Origin: Gracilaria caudata
Lineage: Eukaryota; Rhodophyta; Florideophyceae; Gracilariales; Gracilariaceae
Length of the DNA stretch: 12,420 nt
Direction: 5' to 3'
NCBI GenBank assembly: GCA_030374735.1
Contig: JASCIV010000778.1
Coordinates: 1 to 12,420, forward strand
Shown here: positions 7,025 to 12,420 of the stretch, in pieces
Position numbering within the stretch: the first letter of the stretch is position 1
How the letters are laid out: each line of letters starts with the position of its first letter
Position numbers and translations under genes: made by a program
The notes under the pieces: model-generated
The model's database searches: none
What the model was told of the DNA's origin: nothing
The model's input: only the letters and a program-made list of their open reading frames with translations

Positions 7025-9052
7025 TCATTTGATAATCCTGGTTATCTTGCCTCTTAAACTAAACGGGTAGGCCTCTTGCACTCTAACTTCAATCACCTTG
7101 CCAATGAGTTCAGATCCGCCCTCGCAAAACACAACTCGATTCGTCCTTTCTCTCCCGCTCACTTCGTTCGCTCGCTTAGGGTTCACACCGTCAACTAGAA
7201 CTTCAACACATCGTCCCAAATAGCGACGACTTCGTATCTCTGCATGGTGCTTCATATTCTTGTTCATTATCTGAAGGCGCTCCATCTTTATTTGTTCGCT
7301 TAGTTGGTCTGGTAAGGAGGCTGCACTTGTGTTCGGCCGTGCGGAGTACGCTCTCACCATATTTGCATCAAAAACGACTTCATCAGCAAGACTCACACTG
7401 TTTTGAAAGGCCTCATCCGTTTCTCCAGGGAACCCAACAATCATATCAGCGCAAATCGATGCATCCGGCATTTTGTCTCTGATCTTTCGAGCGATCTGAA
7501 TGTATCGTTCACGGGTGTAACCCCTTTTCATCGCCTTGAGGATAGAAGAATCCCCCGATTGGGGAGGTATGTGAAAGTGTTCCATAACCTTCGGGAGCTC
7601 AAACACAGTATCGATAAGATTGTCAGATATATAACGTGGATGACCAGTTGTGAAACGAATTCGTTCAATGCCGTCCACATCATGGACGTATCGTAATAGC
7701 TCAGAAAATGTGACCCTCGGAAACAGGTCTCGACCGTATGCGTCAACATTTTGTCCAAGAAGAACAACTTCACGGTATCCTTCGGCAGCAAGCGTTTCTA
7801 TCTCTTTTCGAATGCTTGCCATTGAACGCGACTGTTCTAGACCTCTTGTGTTCGGAACCACACAGTATGTACATCGCTCTAAGCAACCATATATGACACT
7901 AACCCAGGCCGTGAGCTTGGAGGACCGCTTCGGTTTTGATATGTCTTCGTGGATGTGAATCGGTTCTACAGCCACAACTTGCGCCTTACTCGTAAGATAA
8001 AGGTTGATCACGTCTGCGAGACGATTTGCGTACTGGGGTCCCATCACGATGTCAATCTCCGGTACTCGGGAAAGAAGTGCTTCTCCTTCTTGTTGCGCAA
8101 CACACCCTGCAACGACGAGCGTGACTTCCTGTGGAGCGTCCCATTTTCGTTGTGCGTGTGAACCAAGGTAGGAGTAAACCTTTTGCTCAGCATGATCTCG
8201 TAGGGCGCAGGTATTCAACAGGTACAAAGCGGATTTGTTCGGATCGTCTACTTTGTGATAACCTTCGCTTTCTAGCTCTGCGGCCATTCTTTCACTGTCA
8301 CTTTCGTTCATCTGGCAGCCAAAGGTTTGAATGAAGAAGGACTTGGGAATGATTTTTGGCTTCCTTTTCGACGTCCTTCGCATATTAGGATTCACGGAGA
8401 AACCCTTTTCACGAGTTGCTCCTAAGACGGTTGCAGTGACTGCATGTCGAACATCAGTAACAATGAAGATCTCCCAACCATAAGAAAGCTTTGTTATCTG
8501 AAGACTGCCTGGACGTGATGTTATGGCTTTCGCAAGCAGCTCATCATTAATATACTCTTCATTTGTTGCACTAGGGTTCAAATTTTTAGGTTGCATCTTA
8601 GTTTGTACAGAAATCCAGCCTGTATCTCCCTCTGAAGTGCGAGTCCCGTCGCATATAGAAAGGAGAGCCGCAAGATGAGCAAGGGTGGCTCGTTTTGACC
8701 TGACACAATTTTCAATAAAGTACGCCATGTGGCTTGAAACCACTCGACAATGAGTTAGACGAATAGCTTCTACAGAATGGCTGGAGAAGTCGTAGAAGCG
8801 CTGCGGTGGGGAACGTAATGCAACAATAGGTCTTCCATGCTCTTGCGCTCGTTTCACAGAAGATGACGGAGGGTTGTTGGCAGAAGATGTTGTCGATACG
8901 CTAACAATTGTATTCAATCTTTTCAAATCGCGTCGAAAGGCGCTGCGGGTTCCACAGCGTGAGCACTTTAGATGCGACGGCGTGGAATAGTAGAGGGAAC
9001 CAAGGAAGGACAGGGTAGACGGTTGCGGAGCAAAAGCCCTTCTGCTATTCAT
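7025..9052 (-). CDS. miaB: MiaB-type tRNA 2-methylthiotransferase, cyanobacterial type, with N-terminal parvulin-like domain
   Basis: The gene encodes 675 residues from the first in-frame ATG at 9052. Family knowledge: MiaB is a radical-SAM enzyme with two 4Fe-4S clusters that adds a methylthio group to i6A37 of tRNAs. Seen: residues 1-80 are Ser/Thr/Arg-rich with no acidic residue until 42 and AFAP at 6-9, like a plastid transit peptide; about 97-202 resembles a PpiC/parvulin domain; the UPF0004 domain carries cluster cysteines C246, C282 and C317; the radical-SAM domain has CLERCTYC (C390, C394, C397); and a TRAM domain spans about 609-675. Segments such as RDHAEQKVYSYLG, AGCVAQQEGE, EPIHIHEDISKP and HFHIPPQSGD match cyanobacterial MiaB rather than mitochondrial CDK5RAP1. 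This implies endosymbiotic gene transfer and action in the plastid (inference). Bacterial MiaB has about 440-475 residues; the surplus is all N-terminal. Confidence 0.93.
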   Translation of the reverse strand: MNSRRAFAPQPSTLSFLGSLYYSTPSHLKCSRCGTRSAFRRDLKRLNTIVSVSTTSSANNPPSSSVKRAQEHGRPIVALRSPPQRFYDFSSHSVEAIRLTHCRVVSSHMAYFIENCVRSKRATLAHLAALLSICDGTRTSEGDTGWISVQTKMQPKNLNPSATNEEYINDELLAKAITSRPGSLQITKLSYGWEIFIVTDVRHAVTATVLGATREKGFSVNPNMRRTSKRKPKIIPKSFFIQTFGCQMNESDSERMAAELESEGYHKVDDPNKSALYLLNTCALRDHAEQKVYSYLGSHAQRKWDAPQEVTLVVAGCVAQQEGEALLSRVPEIDIVMGPQYANRLADVINLYLTSKAQVVAVEPIHIHEDISKPKRSSKLTAWVSVIYGCLERCTYCVVPNTRGLEQSRSMASIRKEIETLAAEGYREVVLLGQNVDAYGRDLFPRVTFSELLRYVHDVDGIERIRFTTGHPRYISDNLIDTVFELPKVMEHFHIPPQSGDSSILKAMKRGYTRERYIQIARKIRDKMPDASICADMIVGFPGETDEAFQNSVSLADEVVFDANMVRAYSARPNTSAASLPDQLSEQIKMERLQIMNKNMKHHAEIRSRRYLGRCVEVLVDGVNPKRANEVSGRERTNRVVFCEGGSELIGKVIEVRVQEAYPFSLRGKITRIIK

Positions 9053-9466
9053 CACTTGAATTGAAAGGGAACCAAAAGATGAAAACCGTATCAAATCGAG
9101 ATTTCCACTTCACAAGTTTTGTGCGTACAGATGATCTTGGACACACTTTTAACCCAACGGAGACTCAAGGTAGCGTTGGTGCGACATCACTCCCGCATTG
9201 CCCAGCTCCGACTACAGCTCTGCATGGACTGGGGGAAAATCCTCCTCGATTGAGCTCTTGTACTTCACACGTGGCATAGGAAACAGGAAGCTTGTTGAGC
9301 GACGAAATAAAGACAACTGCAACGAAAGTTGTTGAGATGAAGCCCTGCATTTTGAGAAGCTTCCTTGAGAGAAGGCGGATGACGCTATGTCGACCAGAGT
9401 TTACGAAAGTTTGAAGTTCACCGTTTGCATATATACACCATATTTGTTTACAAACTGTACGCTAGA
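9053..9466. promoter_or_regulatory. Divergent upstream region of the methylthiotransferase and the candidate small gene
   Basis: These 414 bases lie between the methylthiotransferase ATG (minus) and the ATG of the candidate small gene (plus), so both promoters should be here. Apart from the weak signal-peptide ORF at 9165-9350, I see no gene. No TATA box stands out on either strand. Confidence 0.4.
9165..9350 (-). CDS. Candidate short secreted-peptide ORF or upstream exon
   Basis: An ATG frame of 61 codons starts at 9350 upstream of, and on the same strand as, the methylthiotransferase. Its first 26 residues look like a signal peptide: hydrophobic core FVAVVFISSL, then a cleavage-like VSYA. 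The rest contains three cysteines and no recognised domain. It could be a small secreted peptide, chance, or a 5' exon of the gene downstream, since a GTGTGA donor at 9270 and an AG ending at 9108 would join it in frame. Nothing in the sequence decides between these. Confidence 0.25.
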   Translation of the reverse strand: MQGFISTTFVAVVFISSLNKLPVSYATCEVQELNRGGFSPSPCRAVVGAGQCGSDVAPTLP

Positions 9467-9739
9467 ATGTTTACCAGCGATGTGGTTGCTAGTTATCGAG
9501 CACGACGTGCTGCTGCGCAAGAAAAGGAAGAGCATGTCATGAAGGAGATGCCTTATACGATAGGCATAAAGTATGAACAGTGACGCTGTGAAAAAGAAAT
9601 CCAAAGCAATGGATGACAGACATAGCGTAGAGCGATGTGGCCCTATTTGGGCGCTTTCGATTATAAACACATGCTTCTACATTCGCATGAGTCGGGTCGG
9701 AAACGTGAAGTTCGAGAAGCGAAACGATACAGAGAATAA
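9467..9739 (+). CDS. Candidate two-exon gene for a 70-residue charged protein, function unknown
   Basis: Exon 1 (9467-9570) starts at an ATG with A at -3 and reads into a helix-like, Ala/Arg/Glu-rich stretch (SYRARRAAAQEKEEHVMKEM). Removing a 60-base GT...AG segment (9571-9630, donor GTATGA) joins it in phase to exon 2 (9631-9739), which reads MWPYLGAFDY and later HESGRKREVREAKRYRE before TAA. The joined length is 213 bases, exactly 71 codons. Both halves look like protein and the stops lie only inside the proposed intron. Against it: the intron has no obvious pyrimidine tract or clear branch site, and I recognise no family. Its end is 55 bases from the convergent membrane-protein stop, which fits the tail-to-tail pattern of the window. 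Unspliced, the first part is just a 38-residue ORF (9467-9583). Confidence 0.35.
9571..9630 (+). other. Candidate 60-nt spliceosomal intron
   Basis: The segment starts GTATGAAC and ends CGTAG. Both flanks are open in the same frame, while the segment itself holds in-frame TGA, TGA and TAG codons. With this donor, the AG at 9629-9630 is the only nearby acceptor that restores the downstream frame without an immediate stop. It would be the only intron I can support inside a gene here. Confidence 0.3.
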
Positions 9740-9794
9740 TGACCACTGTTTGTGAGGAGTTAGGGCAGTTGAGAGCGCAAATGCTTCTAAACCA

Positions 9795-10283
9795 TCAGCT
9801 GATTATAACTGGGGTGGTCCCAGCAGGAACGGCAATTACCTCTCGATCACGATCACGTATACCGAGAGCGAGGGCCACAATGAGCACAATGACAATTGCG
9901 ACCAAGATTCCGAGTATGAAGCCAATAAGGAAGGCCCTTTTCTTTCTATCTCTCCACCAACCACGTGCATCATAGAAACAACAGCATACAATAACGCTTA
10001 CCACAAGCGCTATCAGAAGGCCGAGAAGTAAACCAATTACAAATCCGAGCAAGCCAGCTAAAAAGATTGTGACAGGAGAGTCTCGTTGATAGTCTCGACC
10101 ACGCTCTACATCGGCCAGCTGAATGTCGCGAACTTTCTCGGTAGAAGGAGGTGGACTGGGAGGCGATGTATGCGGGGCAGTAACATTTTTCTGTTTGGGT
10201 GATTTGGAATGATGTGAATGCTTAGTACGAGTTGGCGAGGTTGGTCGATGAGCTTTGGAAGCTTTGGAACGGTCCTTTGGCAT
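9795..10283 (-). CDS. Small two-helix membrane protein with glycine-zipper helices, function unknown
   Basis: The gene encodes 162 residues from the ATG at 10283, which has a strong context (ACCATGCC). I do not recognise the family. Seen: residues 1-50 are basic and rich in Lys, Ser, His and Pro (MPKDRSKASKAHRP..., then SPPSPPPS); 51-70 form a charged linker; 71-99 form a first hydrophobic helix with glycines spaced three and four apart (77, 80, 84, 88); a CCC triplet at 100-102 sits at the membrane edge and could be palmitoylated; 103-116 form a short basic loop (DARGWWRDRKKR); 117-141 form a second helix with Gly at 121 and 125; then comes a 20-residue tail starting RDRDRE. The positive-inside rule puts the basic loop, and with two helices not both termini, in the cytosol; topology is uncertain. 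An in-frame GTG three codons upstream is not a likely start. No neighbour suggests a role. Confidence 0.7.
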   Translation of the reverse strand: MPKDRSKASKAHRPTSPTRTKHSHHSKSPKQKNVTAPHTSPPSPPPSTEKVRDIQLADVERGRDYQRDSPVTIFLAGLLGFVIGLLLGLLIALVVSVIVCCCFYDARGWWRDRKKRAFLIGFILGILVAIVIVLIVALALGIRDRDREVIAVPAGTTPVIIS

Positions 10284-10922
10284 GGTGAACACTTGCTCAG
10301 AAACGGCGTTGCATGGAAAATGACGATTGACTCCTTGTAGCGTGCTCTTCGCAGTTGAAATTTGACTTTAAACCAGGATGAACAACTTAAGGATGCCGAA
10401 GCATTTAGGTTGTCCTGGGCCTTGCTTTACGGCAGGATGGGAGTGAGGGGCGTGGGTGTTACCGTGCTTTTGTGTGCGAATGTTAGCGCGCCTTCATGTG
10501 GCGGATGAACGTGTCGGTGATTCATCATTATCTGGCGCAGCTTTCCCGGATAGCATTCGCACCGTTGTAGCGAGAAAAGCTATGAAACCAACGTGTCGAA
10601 ATTTGATTGGGCAACACCTTTGATCAAACAGTATGCCTACAGATTTTTTCCTAGAACATCCTTACCAGCGACCTAAAATCCTAGAATTTCGACATTTTGG
10701 GAATATCCCTAATGTTTGCCAGGTTCACTATATTAGATCTCTAGCACAAATCATCAGTAACTACAATGACATAGTTCACTTCCACATGAACAATGAAACT
10801 GTTTAACTCATAGACATTTGCACAATTTATTAGAACTGTAAAGAGACAAATCATCTAGGGAAATCAAACTAAATTCAACAAAGTTGAAGCATTTTTCTAA
10901 AGATCTACATTTCTTGCAAATC

Positions 10923-10940
10923 AGCCAAACATGTTTGGCT
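10923..10940. repeat. Perfect 18-bp palindrome
   Basis: The sequence AGCCAAACATGTTTGGCT equals its own reverse complement over all 18 bases, and the symmetry ends sharply at both sides. It lies in the AT-rich spacer about 120 bases beyond the 3' end of the transposase relic. A dimeric protein-binding site or part of a transposon end is possible; chance cannot be ruled out. Confidence 0.8.
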
Positions 10941-11013
10941 CGATAGTATTTTCATCACTTTCAATTTCATGCATCTTCGCGGTCATCGTCTTTTGCCTTT
11001 TACCCTATAGCGC

Positions 11014-11041
11014 TTTTGAACAAGTTTGCGCTTGTTCAAAA
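11014..11041. repeat. Hairpin: 11-bp inverted repeat with 6-nt loop
   Basis: The arms TTTTGAACAAG (11014-11024) and CTTGTTCAAAA (11031-11041) are perfect reverse complements around the loop TTTGCG. It starts 15 bases beyond the last stop of the transposase relic, on its 3' side, so it may be a subterminal transposon structure or an RNA 3' hairpin. Confidence 0.8.
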
Positions 11042-11056
11042 TATTTTCTGCCAATT

Positions 11057-12206
11057 TTAACAATCGATTCCTGATCTGATTTTAAAATTCCCCGTCTTTA
11101 GCTCGTGACGGATGCCAGAAAATTTGAGCATCACTCAACGATCCACAAACCATGAATATATCGTCGTAATAATTTTTTCCCATTTGTACTTAGAGCCCAG
11201 TACATGCCACATCTTTATTAGTCGTTCGAAAAAATTTTGAACTATTATTCTATCCGATGAAATTTTCCAATTATTCTCTTCTTTCGTGGTAGATAGTAGA
11301 CCATTTGGAGGTCTTGTTTTCGGATTAACAACTCGGCAATGTTCGACAGCACCTTGATAACCGTTGTTCATAAGAACTCCCCATGAATTTGGATACTTGT
11401 CTCATAAATCGCCCGCGTCCAGAATTTAATTTAAACCTTCGTCATCTCGTTTCTTCAAGGCCACTTTGTGAGTTTCAACATTTTCATAGAATAAATCTAT
11501 GTCTGGGTTTGAACCATAAGCATGACCACTACAGTTTATCGCTAAACCGTTGGAAAGAACGGAGACTTCAGTTTTCAAACCATATAATTTATCTTTGCCA
11601 CTGAAGTATTTTTTTCCTTCTGCCATACTACCACTGGGACGATAAGACTGCTGAAGAATGACGTCAGTAGCATAGCGACAGTACTTGAAAGGATTGAATC
11701 CTAAATCCTTATTTAGAATCCTCTTCATGGTCCATCTACCATCGTTTTCATCGACGTAGTGGTTGTATATTTCGATTGAAATTGCTCAAATAGATTTCAA
11801 TATCATTCGCTGAAAAGTATTTCCGTTGATTTTGAACAAATGCCCTAAAACGTCCCATGTTCCGCCATATTTTAGTGTGACAAGAACCATAAAAAAATAT
11901 GTTCTTCTCTTTGAAGTCGTATCTGCGCCCTCTGCCTGTATTCCACTTTTTTGCTGCGAATGAAGAAACAACGTTCCAAAGCAAATTAAATTCTTGAGTG
12001 GAGTAGTTGGTCAAAGACAGTATGGTTTTGGAACCACTCTGAAGATAAAATTCATCGAAGATTGGACTGCATGAGTCATTCTCGTCATCAGAATTTTGCT
12101 GTATTTTTTGTTTAGAATATTGCTGAAGTTCTGCCTCGCGAGAGAGATTGACTTCTTCAAGAATGTCGATAACGTTTGCAGCATGTTCTACAGTAATTTC
12201 GTTCAT
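11057..12206 (-). pseudogene. Decayed DDE_Tnp_4 / Harbinger-like transposase
   Basis: Reading from the ATG at 12206, an acidic N-terminus is followed by LTNYSTQEFNLLWNVV and a WNTGRGRR segment typical of the helix-turn-helix part of eukaryotic DDE_Tnp_4 transposases. A run of seven T (plus-strand A, 11891-11897) shifts the frame; the homologous reading (VTLKYGGTWDVLGHLFKI) resumes one frame over. That frame then runs to 11057 with in-frame stops at 11786, 11426, 11402 and 11135. Recognisable parts: RYATDV with the first catalytic Asp (codon 11663-11665), SGKDKLYGLKTEVSVL, YGSNPDIDLF with the second Asp (11501-11503), NNGYQGAVEH, and SDRIIVQNFF, where the expected third acid Glu is Gln (11237-11239). 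The order is right and most of the length is present, so this is a fairly young relic. Family knowledge: such transposases cut and paste DNA elements with terminal inverted repeats; I could not find the ends or a target duplication. Confidence 0.85.
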
Positions 12207-12420
12207 GAGAGGGAAAGGAACGACCTGGGTAGAGAGCAAGATTGAGGAAGAGGGAAAGCAGATCAAGGATTTGCACAACTGTGAAGAAACTACGGAAATG
12301 AAGCAAGTCTGCTTTTATAGAAGAGAATTTGTAGTTTTACTTTGCTAAAGCCCTGCTGGAAGATCTTTTGTTGATGTCGTCATCTTTGCGTAGAAGCAAA
12401 ATGTACACGTCATTAGATAT
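12207..12420. other. Upstream flank of the transposase relic, to the window edge
   Basis: The transposase frame stays open without an ATG up to about 12278, then closes. The remaining bases hold the TATA-like element and no gene that I can support. I could not match this end to the AT-rich DNA on the other side of the relic, so the outer transposon end may lie beyond the window. Confidence 0.4.
12312..12319 (-). promoter_or_regulatory. TATA-box-like element upstream of the transposase relic
   Basis: On the minus strand the bases read TATAAAAG, a good TATA match, about 105 bases upstream of the transposase ATG at 12206. The distance allows a leader of roughly 75 bases. It may be the old transposon promoter; in AT-rich DNA a chance match is also plausible. 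Confidence 0.35.

Larger units (their letters stand above)
10284..11056. other. Gene-free spacer that turns AT-rich toward the transposon relic
   Basis: The first 300 bases or so have the composition of the host genes and should contain the promoter of the membrane-protein gene. From about 10,620 the DNA becomes markedly AT-rich and stays so into the transposase relic, so the mobile element or its insertion-site DNA may begin here. I see no coding frame with protein-like content, no tRNA and no clear terminal inverted repeat. Two local inverted repeats are listed separately. Confidence 0.5.

Noticed and set aside
9053..9094. 14-residue extension of the methylthiotransferase from a TTG at 9094.
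   Set aside because: The frame has no ATG there; the first ATG is at 9052. The extension would matter only if an upstream exon is spliced in, which is reported as a separate hypothesis.
9306..9311. AATAAA on the plus strand as a polyadenylation signal.
   Set aside because: No plus-strand gene ends upstream of it; the neighbouring gene is on the minus strand.
9401..9670. Minus-strand open frame of 89 codons with hydrophobic segments.
   Set aside because: It starts at GTG, has no homology, and is antisense to the better-looking candidate two-exon gene.
9844..9858. Short tandem repeat GATCAC.
   Set aside because: It encodes the RDRDRE tail of the membrane protein and is too short to mean more.
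11504..11517. On the minus strand GGTTCAAACCC matches the B box of a tRNA gene.
   Set aside because: The flanking bases do not pair into a T-stem, there is no acceptor or anticodon arm around it, and it lies in the transposase codons for the YGSNP segment.

Overview
The window is eukaryotic nuclear DNA. SNU13, CSN8 and RBM28/Nop4 have no bacterial counterparts, there are no ribosome-binding sites or operons, and every recognisable gene reads best from an ATG. Almost all genes run as single uninterrupted exons and sit on alternating strands with short gaps, so the genome is compact and intron-poor. A methylthiotransferase of clearly cyanobacterial type carries an N-terminal extension that looks like a plastid transit peptide with an early phenylalanine (AFAP). 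I infer a plastid-bearing alga, most likely of the red lineage (a rhodophyte is the simplest guess). That lineage call is inference; no rRNA or marker gene is present.

Layout from left to right: an AFG2/CIP111-type AAA ATPase (minus, C-terminus cut by the window edge); a divergent spacer; SNU13 (plus); CSN8 (minus, convergent with SNU13); a second divergent spacer; an RBM28/Nop4-like protein with several RRMs (plus); the MiaB-type tRNA methylthiotransferase (minus, convergent); a possible small two-exon gene (plus); a small two-helix membrane protein of unknown function (minus). From about 10.6 kb the DNA turns AT-rich and ends in a decayed DDE transposase of the DDE_Tnp_4/Harbinger-like type (minus).

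Three of the first four genes serve ribosome or snoRNP biogenesis: AFG2 strips shuttling factors from pre-60S particles, SNU13 nucleates box C/D snoRNPs and the U4 snRNP, and RBM28/Nop4 is a nucleolar 60S factor. CSN8 belongs to the COP9 signalosome. The methylthiotransferase modifies A37 of tRNAs, probably in the plastid.

The most interesting observation is that the methylthiotransferase appears to carry a degenerate parvulin (PpiC-type) domain between its transit peptide and its catalytic part. One of its two expected histidines is kept and the other is replaced by Glu. Further points are a candidate 60-nt intron in a small unknown gene, and a transposase relic with one frameshift, four in-frame stops and a lost third catalytic acid.
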